Assembly: GCA_949752735.1 (NCBI GenBank)
Contig: OX457039.1
Coordinates: 22,614,830 to 22,678,829, forward strand
Direction of reading: 5' to 3'
DNA from: Lumbricus terrestris
Taxonomy: Eukaryota > Annelida > Clitellata > Crassiclitellata > Lumbricidae
DNA: 64,000 bases
Shown: positions 33,529 to 43,869 of the stretch, piece after piece
How the letters are laid out: each line of letters starts with the position of its first letter
How positions within the stretch are numbered: the stretch's first letter is position 1
Notes under the pieces: generated by a model
Seen by the model: the letters and a program-made list of their open reading frames with translations, nothing else
What the model was told of the DNA's origin: nothing
Databases searched by the model: none
Translations under genes and position numbers: made by a program

Positions 33529-33880
33529 CAGTGGTGGATCCAATACGAGCCAATCCGTCCATGGGCCCCCCATTTAGAAATTTCTTTATATTTGACCAGC
33601 TATTCTAGCTCGGAAAGTTGACGTGGCCCCCATGAGTAATTCCGTATGTCCTGCCCACACACACGCCACACCCACGTAATCCGCATACGAGGCCCGTATG
33701 ACTAAAAAAAATGAAAAACGGTCATCAACTTTTTGGCGGATAAAATGGTATCTTTTCTTGGGAATTGAAAACAAATGACTTAAAAAAGTCATCAGATTTT
33801 TCGACTACCAAGACGAGAATTCTTTCCTTCCCAAGACCGAAAATTTTGGCCCCCTTCGAAAATTTCTGTATTCGCCCTTG
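33529..33880. mobile_element. hAT-like MITE, 352 bp
   Basis: The flanks AGATAGGC (33521-33528) and AGATAGAC (33881-33888) form an 8-bp duplication with one change. The ends CAGTGGTGGAT and CAAGGGCGAAT (reverse complement of the right end) match at 7 of 11. The interior has CCCCC runs and AAAATTT words typical of the other MITEs here. Confidence 0.6.
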
Positions 33881-34044
33881 AGATAGACTACGCTGCATTG
33901 GCATCCTGTGATAGCCGGACTGTCTCCAAGTTCCTATTCTTGAGAATAGCTCTGATAGTCGGTCTTACGCCAGAATCTATCGAGAAGCAGAGCGTTTCCA
34001 TATCTAGACAGTCTTGTCAACGATAGTAGTGAAAGAGAGCCGCT

Positions 34045-34600
34045 ACTAGAACTAATGGCTTTTTAATTGCTTTTTAATTGCTTTACGACCGCCGTTTCTG
34101 GAACTAATGGCTTTTTAATTGCTTTTTGATTGCTTTACGACTGCCGCTTCTGGAACTAATGACCTTTTATGACTTTTACGACCACCGCTTCTGGAACTAA
34201 TGACCTTTTATGACTTTTACGACCACTGCTTCTGGAACTAATGACCTTGTTATTGCTAGGACTAATGACCTTTTTAATTGCGTTACGACTACCGCTTCTA
34301 GAACTAATGACTTTCTTTGATGTGCTGACTAATGACCTTTTTATTGCTAGGACTAATGACCTTGTTATTGCCAGCACTAATGACCTTGTTATTGCTAGGA
34401 CTAATGACCTTTTTATGACTTTTATGACTACCATTGCTAGGACTAATGACTTTCTTTGATGTGCTGACTAATGACTTTTTAATGACCTGCTTGCACGCGA
34501 CTAATGAATTCGTTTGATGTGCTGACTAACGACTTTTTAATTACCGGTCGTTTCAGAAATGGGTGCACGCGACTAATGACTTTGTTTATGGCGCACCTTT
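34045..34600 (+). repeat. Iterated (G)GACTAATGACC phrase
   Basis: About 15 units of AACTAATGACCTTTT or GGACTAATGACCTTGTTATT alternate with GACTTTTACGACC words. The phrase has the same form as the iterated termini of elements nearby, but no clear inverted partner array is found (a single ATCATTAGTCATTTTTAT lies at 36846). Confidence 0.75.
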
Positions 34601-34879
34601 TCTTTGAGCTATAATAGCTGATGGCTTTCTTTGAAGTCCAAGGAATTCCTTTGATGTATAATAGCTAATGACTTCTTTTGATGCCCAACAGCTTTCTTGC
34701 ACGCTATTGCACCATTTCCATACCACCTCAAATGACCATACAAGTCCTACCCTGAATTCTAGGCCTACGCCTAGGCCTGTATAATTAAATCTGAAACTTT
34801 TACAACGATTCCTTTGAAGTAAATGCTAAGGAATCCACTTAAATAGCTATGCGTTTAAAACGCACAAACATATTACTTA

Positions 34880-35410
34880 AATGGAAGCTGGATTGATGAA
34901 AATATTCTGGTTTAAACTGGAGATGGATTGATGAAAATATTCTTGCTTAAATTGGAACTGGATTGATGAAAATATTTTTGCTTAAATGGAAGCTGGATTG
35001 ATGAAAATATTCTTGCTTAAATTGGAAGCTGGATTGATGAAAATATTCTTGCTTAAATTGGAACTGGATTGATGAAAATATTCTTGCTTAAATTGGAACT
35101 GGATTGATGAAAATATTCTTGCTTCAATGGAAGCTGGATTGATGAAAATATTCTTGTTTAAATTGGAGCTGGATTGATGAAAATATTCTTGCTTAAATTG
35201 GAACTGGATTGATGAAAATATTCTTGCTTAAATGGAAGCTGGATTGATGAAAATATTCTTGCTTAAATTGGAACTGGATTGATGAAAATATTCTTGCTTC
35301 AATGGAAGCTGGATTGATGAAAATATTCTTGTTTAAATTGGAGCTGGTTTGATGAAAATATTCTTGCTTAAATTGGAGCTGGATTGATGAAAATATTCTG
35401 GTTTAAATTG
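34880..35410 (+). repeat. Minisatellite of about 35 bp, about 15 copies
   Basis: The unit is GGAAGCTGGATTGATGAAAA followed by TATTCTTGCTTAAATT, with minor variants. The same word occurs dispersed, mostly as AATCCAGCTTCTATTTCA, in the interiors of the elements at 36133-36782, 50990-51340 and 59435-60024. Confidence 0.95.
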
Positions 35411-35436
35411 TTGAAGACGACAAAACAATGGTTTCC

Positions 35437-35552
35437 GCATACGGGGGGGGAAATGTCCTAGGGTAGGGGGGGAAACGTCCAGGGGGGAAATGTCCGGAGG
35501 GGAAATGTCCGGGTGGGGGAAATGTCCAGGGGGGGAAATGTCCGTTCCCCCA
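35437..35552 (+). repeat. Iterated GGGGGAAATGTCC phrase
   Basis: Six units of a G-run followed by AAATGTCC (one AAACGTCC). This is probably one terminus of an iteron-ended element whose interior is the 35-bp minisatellite on its left. Confidence 0.8.
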
Positions 35553-35569
35553 AACAAACATATGGAATT

Positions 35570-36124
35570 TCTGCCTTATAATATAGATGTGTTCTTTTAT
35601 GATATTTAACTGCATGTTTTATAGGCTTACGTGTTCTTTTATGATATTTAACTGCATGTTTTATAGGCTTATGTGTTCTTCAATCATATCTATTTTATTC
35701 CAAGTATTTTTGATTTTTCATATCTATTAGATTGCATATTTTATAGGATTAAGTGTTCTTTAATTCCTTAAATTTCCGTCCGTGAATGCAACGTTCCGGT
35801 GATGAACCGTCCGGGGATGAACCGTCCACTGGATGAATCGTCCGGGGATGAAACGTCCTGGGATGAAACGTCCACTGTATGAATCGTCCGGGGATGAAAC
35901 GTGCTGGGATGAAACGTCCACTGGATGAAACGTCTTGGGATGAATCGTCCTGGGATGAAACGTCCTGGGATTAAACGTCCACTGGATGAAACGTCCTGGG
36001 ATGAAACGTCCACTGGATGAAACGTCCACTGGATGAAACGTCCTGTGATGAAACGTCCATTGGATGAATCGTCCGGGATGAACCGTTCGGGGATGAATCG
36101 TCCGGGGATGAAACGTACGCATAC
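35570..36124 (-). mobile_element. Half of an iteron-ended element (phrase GGACGTTTCATCC)
   Basis: In minus orientation it begins GGTATGCGTACGTTTCATCC and repeats GGACGTTTCATCC-type units about 25 times (35795-36118). An AT-rich interior (35575-35790, words GTTCTTTTATGATATTTAAC and GCATGTTTTATAGGCTTA) is the inverted counterpart of 55816-56035. The second terminus is missing. Confidence 0.8.
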
Positions 36125-36132
36125 CCGGAGAC

Positions 36133-36782
36133 CTTTTCCTATCACTAGGGCGACTTTGAAATGGCGACCATCAGAAGAGCGACCACAGAAGGGCGCCAAT
36201 TTTAAAGGCGACTGTTCGAAAAAACGCCGATCAAAAGAGCGACCAAACAAAAGGGCGACAATTGAAAGGGCGACCTACATGCTATTATCTCACTATAGCT
36301 TCATAATATTTGGGATCATGAATGTAGGCTAGATGTCATTTATGAATAAACTAAATATATCAATCAAACTTTGTAATATTTTCAAAGTAAGTAATAATTA
36401 TCTAGAGTCAATCGAACGAAAGACATATTATGTACAACGTCGATTAGTAGTTTGAAATCTTCGAATAAATCCAACATTTCTACATCGTTTTTTCATCAAT
36501 CCAGCTTCTATTTCAGATCTAAAAATCCCTTCATCCAGCTTTCATTGTCCACGCATAGCATATAGGCATTCATAAACCTGTTTGCGTATTTCTCTTTCAT
36601 CTACCGTCTTTCACCTACAGTTTTAATTGACCACTCAGATCGTACCAATATCCGCTGCGAACGTTCGAAGTTCGCCCTTTTGATTGGCTCTTTTTCAAAC
36701 AGTCGCCTTTAAAATCGGCGCCCTTTTGTGGTCGCCCTTCTGATGGTCGCCCTTTCGAAGTCACCCTTTTGATAGTGAACCC
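36133..36782. mobile_element. Iteron-ended DNA element (phrase GGGCGACC), 650 bp
   Basis: The left terminus (36133-36265) and the inverted right terminus (36658-36782) both carry ordered units such as GGGCGACCATCAGAAG, GCGACCACA and TTTTAAAGGCGACTGTT. The flanks CCGGAGAC (36125-36132) and CCGGATAC (36783-36790) suggest an 8-bp duplication with one change. The interior contains CATCCAGCTTTCATT and CAATCCAGCTTCTATTTC. No coding capacity. Confidence 0.8.
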
Positions 36783-37041
36783 CCGGATACAGACAGAATG
36801 CATTGACGTGCCTGCTTCATCGTTCTGGTGCTTTTTTCTGTACAGAGATCATTAGTCATTTTTATGCTATCAGGCTGAGTAAAGCTGTAAAACTGTAAAA
36901 GTGTCTTATTCAGTCAGATAGGCGGCCTACTTCCTTACAATTCTACACAATTTACAAACGACACTGAAAATCGCGCTTGCTTTCTGTTAACAAGTACGTT
37001 ACAAACCTTAGCGCTAGTGGACCAGTTAATTATTGTTGTAG

Positions 37042-37141
37042 ACGTCTGTATGGTCCTCATATATGTGGAGACGCTCTCGACATGGACCCAGTGAACAGTC
37101 AAATCGTGACTGGTTCTTGGAGAAAGGAGAAAGCGCTGCAA
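37042..37141 (+). CDS. WD40 gene, third visible exon (100 bp)
   Basis: The acceptor is TTAATTATTGTTGTAG|AC. The first base joins the AG of the previous exon to form Arg. The frame reads RLYGPHICGDALDMDPVNSQ (residues 1-20) and TGSWRKEKALQ. The donor is CTGCAA|GTACTC in phase 0. The GPHICGDALD segment lies between two blades. Intron 2 (17285-37041) is the longest in the window. Confidence 0.9.
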
Positions 37142-37316
37142 GTACTCGCCGAATCTGATCATTCCTCATTTTAAACATTCTTTAAAATAGAATATACTAG
37201 AATATTTATAGGTTTGCAGGTATATATAATCATTATTTGCACATTATTATTTCCACATGAGATAGAATATGATCCCTCAAGTATAGCAAATTAGTTGGCC
37301 TCTAGGCCTATTATCA

Positions 37317-37550
37317 CGGAATCAGAGTGAAGCCATCTGGTCTCTTGCCGTCAGCCCTTAACAGGCCAACGGCTTCTTAGTGGAGGGGAAGCCAGCCTGG
37401 GTCAAACTGCGGAAGACAATGTCGTTCAAGGTCGCATATCCGGAAGAACGACTTAGACACAGAGAGCAGAAGAGTCCGTGCAGGCCGTCAGCGGCCACGG
37501 CAGAGTCGCTAGGCCCTAGCGGCTAGGGCATCGGTGCGGTTCGCAAAGTG
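37317..37550 (-). mobile_element. RLE-LINE fragment
   Basis: Aligns to 11765-11990. On the minus strand it encodes the Cys-His to nuclease junction ending at the same breakpoint (the plus-strand word CACGGAATCAGAGTGA opens both copies). One small internal duplication (CCTAGCGGCTAGG) is present. It is non-functional. Confidence 0.85.
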
Positions 37551-37659
37551 CCAATTGGCGAAAGGGTGCGAGCTCGAGAAGAATTGCAAAGGCAGAGTTC
37601 GGCATCTGATCTCTATGAAGGCTATTGAAAGCAATAGAAAAGTATAATTTCACCATTAT

Positions 37660-38906
37660 AAAGTCACTAGCTGGGGTACCCGGCGTTGCCCGGGAAATTT
37701 AGAATACGACCCGCTCCCGGTCACAACCTCACTTCACCCCATCCCACCCCAACCCCACAGCACCACACTCCGACCTCCACCGGTACGCCACCCGTGAAAT
37801 TTGGTTTTTCGAAAAAATTATCCCCCAACCCCCACCCCAATCCCCCACACCCATCCCCACCCCCCAATCCCCCACACCCATCCCCACCCCCAACCCCACC
37901 CCCAACCCCACACCAGCCCACCCACCCCAACCCACTCGCCCACACCCACCACATCCCCTCACCATCCCCACTATCCCCCACCCCACTGCCCCACACCCCC
38001 ACCCCTCCCCACCCCGTCCACCACCAACCATCCACCCCTCCCCAAACACCACCCCATCCCACCCCCACTCCCCACACACTCCCTCTCCACCCACCCCGTC
38101 CACCACCCCACCCCCGAACCCCCCTCCCCAAACCCAACCCCATCCCATCCCACTCACCCCACCCCACCCACCCCACCCCAATCTCCCACCCTCACCCCAC
38201 CCCCACTACCTCACACCCCCTCTCCACCCACCCACACCCCGTCCACCACCCTCCAACCTCCCCCACCCCACCCCACCCCCTCTCCAAACCCCACTCCCAT
38301 CCCACCCCCTCCCTCCACACCCCTCCCACCCACCCCACCCCGTCCATCCCCCACCACCACCCCCACCCTCCAACCCACCCCAACCCAACCACCACACCAC
38401 TTTCCGACCTCGACCGGTACGCCACTCGTGAAATTTCTGTTTTCGGAAAAATTTTCGCCCCCACCGCCCTTACGCCTCCCACCCCAACCCATGCCCCACC
38501 CGGCCCCTGCAGGCCGAGGTGTGGTCTGAGTAGAGGCGAGGTGGCCCGCAAAAAATCTGTCTAACTGTGAAACTATGGCAAGGGAATGGAAATTTATAGC
38601 GAAAATTTGGGTTTTCGCAGCCCCCACCGTGGCTCCCATGGTGGTAGAGATTAACCAACCACTCCACCGGGTGGCCCTCTGTACAAAGTTTCCAAAAATT
38701 GCCGAAAAAAGTGAAATTTTTGGGGGGTTTTGCCTCCCACCCTGACCCCCATGGTGGTAGAGAATCGCCAACCCCTCGATGGTGTGTATAATGCCGAGAC
38801 CTACACAGTAGTGAAGGTTTGGAGTGTAAAGCTCAAAAACTGTGGAAATGCATCCCGGTCAAACAGACAGACACACAGACAGAATCTTCTCTTTATTTAT
38901 ATAGAT
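37660..38906. repeat. Dispersed repeat with a 600-bp C-rich core
   Basis: Unique-looking ends (ACTAGCTGGGGTACCCGGCG at the left; GACAGACACACAGACAGA then TTTATTTATATAGAT at the right) enclose a CACCCC/CCAACC-rich tract (about 37735-38400). The word CCGGTACGCCACCCGTGAAA recurs as CCGGTACGCCACTCGTGAAA at 38415, so the core may be a duplicated segment expanded as a minisatellite. The Pro/His-rich and Gly/Trp-rich open frames on both strands are composition artefacts. The family is not recognised. Confidence 0.6.
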
Positions 38907-39065
38907 TGTCCATGCTTGTTCTCAAGGAAGAGCCTCTCGGTGTGCGCAGCTGCCTCACAACCCCGGCCACGCCGATTCCCACCTGCCTTAGGGACAAAAT
39001 GTGTCATCACCCTAGTTGCTGCATAAACGTTTTCGCATTTGTCGGCTAGCCTACAGCCAGATATA

Positions 39066-39721
39066 CAGGGTGGCTCAATAAAAAAAAGTCCCACTATCAA
39101 AATGCAATTTCTCCGCAACAAATCGAGATTGTTCTATGAAAATAGCAGGATTTGTAGAGGAAAGATTTTGCAACAATCACTGAAAATCTATATAATGCGT
39201 TTGCATTGATTCGGAAGTTACAGCTTTGTAAAAACATTTTTCCGTTTTCCAAATTTCCGCAGAATCACGTTCCAATACATGTGATTTCTTTAAGAATTTT
39301 TTCAAATTACAACACACAAAATGATGATGATGTCATGCGACCTCACTTAGAGCTGTAAAAAGCTGTTTACGAAGCAAGCTGTTAGTGTTTAGTGATATTT
39401 TATATATTAAGGTCTCAATTTGTGAATCCGTTACTTTTTGCGATGAACTGTCAAACGGATTTCTGAGGTCGTAATGAAGAGTGATATTATTTGATATGAA
39501 AATCTAAAAGAGACGCTTATTTTTTCTCGGAATTTTTAAAAACCGAATTGAAAGATTAAACAGCTGTAACTTCTGCATACATGAAATGGTTTGAGTGAAA
39601 CTTTCAGGAATTGTTCGAAATTCATTCGCCTGTAAATTGGCAAATTTTCGCAGAAAAATTTCAATCCGTTGCGATGATATTGCATTGTGCTCAGTGGGAC
39701 ATTTTTTACCGAGCTACCCTT
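39066..39721. mobile_element. Mariner-type MITE, about 656 bp
   Basis: The ends are CAGGGTGGCTCAATAAAAAA and, inverted from the right, AAGGGTAGCTCGGTAAAAAA, followed by GTCCCAC on both sides. TA flanks both ends. There is no transposase frame. Confidence 0.82.
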
Positions 39722-40114
39722 TATAACCAATAACCATTGGTCGCATCTCTTATGCAAGGCAAAGAGGGTGCATCCAAAAAGGGTAGCACGAATCTCATGG
39801 GCACGTTACTGTAGTTATAATTATAATAATCATATTTTTGCCCGAGGTAGTAAAGATTCCTCAGGCTGTAAAAGATTAAAATAAGCTTATGGGTTCTCGA
39901 CTCCAACGTTTAGTTAGTTAAATTATTTTAATTTTTTATAATAATAACAATAATAATTATTAATATTATAAATTAATTATGATAATTATGATTATAATAA
40001 TTATAGTCAATGCAGTGTAGATTATGTGCAGATTAGACCCCTGACAGAACCTAGGGGCAAGCCAAACATGGTAGGTGCCAAGGACGATCCAGCAGTCCGA
40101 CAAGCCAAAGCGTA

Positions 40115-40990
40115 AGAACGATCCTGAAGGTAGGAAGTAGGTCATCTGTGAAAATTTTCTAACGGGCCAAAAGAAGTAGAGTTCAAACCTTCCTCTCCAT
40201 GTGCATTGGTGCCTGATGAAGGAATGGCAAAGGTGAGGCTATCGTCCGATGTAATTGGAGGTTGTATGTTGATCTCTATCAGCTGGCAATTATCCCGTGT
40301 AATAAAAACATCAAACCAGCCTACAAGTTGATGAGTTGAACCAGTAACGTACTGGACCAGGTCAAATTGATCAGTGATAGTCGTGAACTCAACTGGCATA
40401 GGTAGCGCAGGATCCTCAAGGTGGAGGTTGAGGTCATCAGCGATAACCAGCTGTGTGTTAGGATCAGATTCTGATATGGAGGATGTACACAGAAGGACAG
40501 GGATGAATCTTGGACAATTGAGGGATGTGACACAGAACAGAACGGAGTGGAGAAGGCTGGTCATGACGGTCGCTAGAGTTCCTCGAACTGACGGCACAAG
40601 GTGACAAGGTGTGTTACGCAGAGCGAAGTTCTCATGCAGTGTAATGAGATCGTTGAAGAAAGCTGCTAACGATGGCTCAGAGCCCGAACGGTGGATGGTG
40701 AGAACAGTGAGAGGTCCACGCAACGAAAAAACTGAGACAGCCTACTTCGAAGGTGGTAGGAGGAACTGGTAAAGCCACCAGATGGTGGATTACGATGACC
40801 CCGCCGCAGCAATCCCTGTCCTAAACATCCGATCTCGGATGAAGCGTATTGCTAGTGTATTGCATTGTATTTTTTATTGTATCTGACCATTTATAAAGCG
40901 CTTCTCGGAGCAGGAGCCTTTCAGAAGCACTCCCAGTGCGTGCAACCCCGAGAGAAAACGCAAGTTTTGAGTCGTGACTGTTTTTTCCTG
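40115..40990 (-). mobile_element. L2-type LINE fragment with APE domain
   Basis: The minus-strand frame 40142-40723 encodes an endonuclease piece with LVIADDLNLHLEDP (the GDFN-type strand, here ADDLN) and VQYVTGSTHQ. The 3-prime tail of the same LINE type (AAAGCGCTTCTCGG) is at 40895-40915. An internal deletion removes the RT. A glycine in the GDFN motif is replaced. Confidence 0.7.
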
Positions 40991-41089
40991 TCTAATATTT
41001 GACTTAATGAGTTGTTGAAGCGCTACTTCGACCTAAAATCTGAATCGAATCGGTCTTGTGGACTTAAGCTAATGATATTCAACTGGCAT

Positions 41090-41335
41090 AGGGGTAGCAT
41101 GAATTTATTATTTATTATTATTTTATTATTTATTATTAATTTAATTATTTTAATTTTAATAATTTTAATTATTTTAATTATTAATTTATTATTTTTTATG
41201 AATTTAATCTACCCATTTACACTGCTGTAAAGCCGACCTGCGTGTCGTGCTACAGTGGGCCGTATTTCGTATAACATGTAGCCTACTTGTAATCATTCTG
41301 CGGTGTGTCAGATTGAATCAATAAAAGGAATATTA
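41090..41335 (+). repeat. AT-rich (TTAT)n/(TTTAA)n tract
   Basis: Low-complexity sequence made of TTAT and TTTAATTA words at about 41095-41215, then ordinary AT-rich DNA with an AATAAA at 41321. No gene seen. Confidence 0.7.
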
Positions 41336-41339
41336 TAAT

Positions 41340-43397
41340 TATTATATTCAAAATGGTCGCCAAATCGGAAAAGTCTTTCTTGCATTCGGTGCCATAACAT
41401 TTACGGACTTAAGCGCCAAATCGGAAAAGTCTTTCTTGCATCTGATGCCACAGCATGCATAACATTTACGGATGTAAGCGTACTGGATTCAATAACTTTA
41501 ATACGCTCTACATGTGAATTGGTCGCGTCGCAACGGAGTCCTTAAAAACTTCAACGTACGCTCTTCACTGTTTTGAAGATGCGTATTACGTACTCAATAA
41601 ATGATCTTCGTCAGATGTGGTCACCTGACCAACGTTCTTTACGTCTCGTACGAAAAACGTTGTTTAACGCTCGGATTTGGTGTCCAGCTGACTGCCGCCT
41701 ACAACGCCGGCTGCCAATAGCCCTTTATCCTGAGACATTTTCTTCCACAAAGACAGTTGATTGTTCAGTTCTTCAGCCGTCTTCTACTTCATCACCGAAT
41801 CCTAACCAGGCAGCTTCTTCACCTTTAACTTCTTCACCTCAGCGACCTCCTGCTTTTTCTTCAGGAATTCGAGCTGGTACCTGGAATGCTCGTTCGCTTT
41901 CCAGCAAACCCGCTTACGTCTCACAAATGCTGCAAGAATGCCAGATTGACATCTTGACAGTCACGGAGAGCTGGCTTCAGGATACAGATGATGTACCAGT
42001 TCAGCAGGCTGCTCCACCAGGCTACTCGCTTCATGATCGTCCTAGACCTCCCCTTCCTGATGGTCAACCGGCCATAGGTGGGGGAATTGTGGTCTTCCAT
42101 CGGTCAGAACTACGATCCTCCGTAATCCCACTGGACATGGACATCTCAACATTTGAGGCTCTTTGCCTCAGCATTGCGACGTCACATGGTTCTATCAAAC
42201 TCTTATCCGTCTACCGACCCGGTTCTGATGTTCCTTCAGTACAATTCTTTGGCCAGTTCTCCTCCGTTTTAGAATGCCTGATCACTCGAAATAGTCAACT
42301 CTTGATCATGGGCGATTTCAATCTTCATCTTCAAGATGCAACTGAACCTTCCGCAATCAGTTTCCTTGAGCTTCTTTCTCAATTTGGATTACATCAGCAC
42401 GTAAATGAAGCTATACTCATAGACAGGGAGGAATTCTGGACTCGATCATTACGGCCAACAATGAACAACTTCACGACATGAAAGTTCAACCTCCTACACT
42501 CTCGGATCATGCATTCATCCAGTTCCTGTTACCTCATCTTCATTCTCAGCCTATTTACACCATTCGCAAGTTTCGTGGCTGGAAATCCCTTGATCGTCGG
42601 AAGCTTGGTGAGGCGGTGCGCAGATCTCAGCTGTCTTCTCCACCTTCAACGCTAGACGCTCTAACGGTTGACCAGCTCTTCGACCTTTACACTTCCACTA
42701 TGAACCAGCTGTCCAGCTCATTGACACCATGCTATAGTATACCGATACGGGAGGTGAAAACTCGCTACCGACCGCTGGCCGTCTGGTTTGATCGTGACTG
42801 CCATCAAACACGCCGTCGCACACGTTGCCTAGAGAGACGTTTCCGTCGGACTCGGGATCCGGCTGACAAACTGGCCTGGATTGTTCAACTTCGCGCACTT
42901 CACCAGCTCTACCGTCGGAAGGAAGCTGGATATTGGGAGAACTTGGTCTTACGAAAATCTGAGAAAAACCCGAAACGCCTATGGTCAACCATCTCTGGCC
43001 TCATGGGACGCTCTTCTCGACCACCAGAAGACCCCTCCTTCTCAGCCAGTGGCTTCCTCGCTATGATTTCAAAGAAGATGAGGGACCTTCGAGCGTCTAC
43101 TGCAGACTCCCCTCCCCCTTTCATCACGTCGACTAATTCTGTTCTCAATGGTTTTCAACCGATTTTGGAAGCTGACCTACGACGTCTTCTCGTTTCCTCA
43201 AACTTAAAGTCGTGCGAACTGGATCCCTTACCTCCATTTATTATTGCTGATATTGTTGATGACATTGCTCCATTTTTACTGTATCTTTTTAACAGGTCTC
43301 TCTCTTTCTCTGAAGGCTGTCTTCCACTCTAAAAAAAGCGAGCTCTTGTTTTTCCTACCCTCAAGAAACCTAATTTGGATCCCAACCTCTGCCAGAA
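41340..43397 (+). mobile_element. L2-type LINE, 5-prime piece (APE endonuclease and start of RT)
   Basis: A direct repeat (41355-41412 and 41416-41475, sharing CGCCAAATCGGAAAAGTC) precedes the coding part. The first frame (41573-42481) holds an endonuclease with GTWNARSLSSK, TVTESWLQDTDD and LIMGDFNLHL (about residue 245). A frameshift near 42425 moves to the second frame (42478-43332) with TLSDHAFIQF, a linker and ELDPLPPFI. Another shift near 43325 leads to NLDPNLCQN, where a 4.4-kb element interrupts it at 43397. The protein would act in target-primed reverse transcription. Confidence 0.88.
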
Positions 43398-43869
43398 CGG
43401 TGACCCGTCAAAAAGGTGCCAGACAAAAGGGCGCCGACATAAGGGCGCCCGACAGAAGGGCGGCGCTCTTAAAAGAAATAGCATCGCGAACGATATCGCT
43501 GAAGAAATAAAGTATTTGAAACAGACAAGTGATCCACCACTACATACATGACTTTAATGTTTAACGAGATGTAGGGCTGAGAAATTATTTCAGAAATACA
43601 AACAAAGAGTTAAAATGAGAAGTTCAAACTCCATAAAAGTTGTTTAGACTAGAAATATGACTAAAAGTTAAAGTCGAAAATTTCAAAAATAGACTTTCAC
43701 AGAGTCGCTAAATGACGGGAAACCAGAAACGTAGATCATTAGGCTACGTTACACTTGCCAGTGTGGAGCTATTTGAAACAAATTTAACCATTACATACCT
43801 CCATAACATGCTTTCTTTGCTTATATAAAACTTATATCACGTGATTACGACCGATCCAACCTCTCGTGT

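Noticed and set aside
35760..36250. Repetitive frames with RTFHPRTIHP and GRFIPGRFIQ words, also at 55497-55845
   Set aside because: All three frames across the GGACGTTTCATCC iterons are open and repetitive. The inverted arrangement at element ends explains the sequence better than coding.
36033..36332. Frame with KRPLDESSGMNRSG and ERPNKRATIERA words
   Set aside because: It spans the junction of two iteron arrays and follows their period, so it is not a protein gene.
37686..38564. Long proline/histidine-rich open frame and opposite glycine/tryptophan-rich frames
   Set aside because: They exist only because the C-rich repeat lacks stop codons in several frames on both strands. No domain, start context or splice logic supports a gene.
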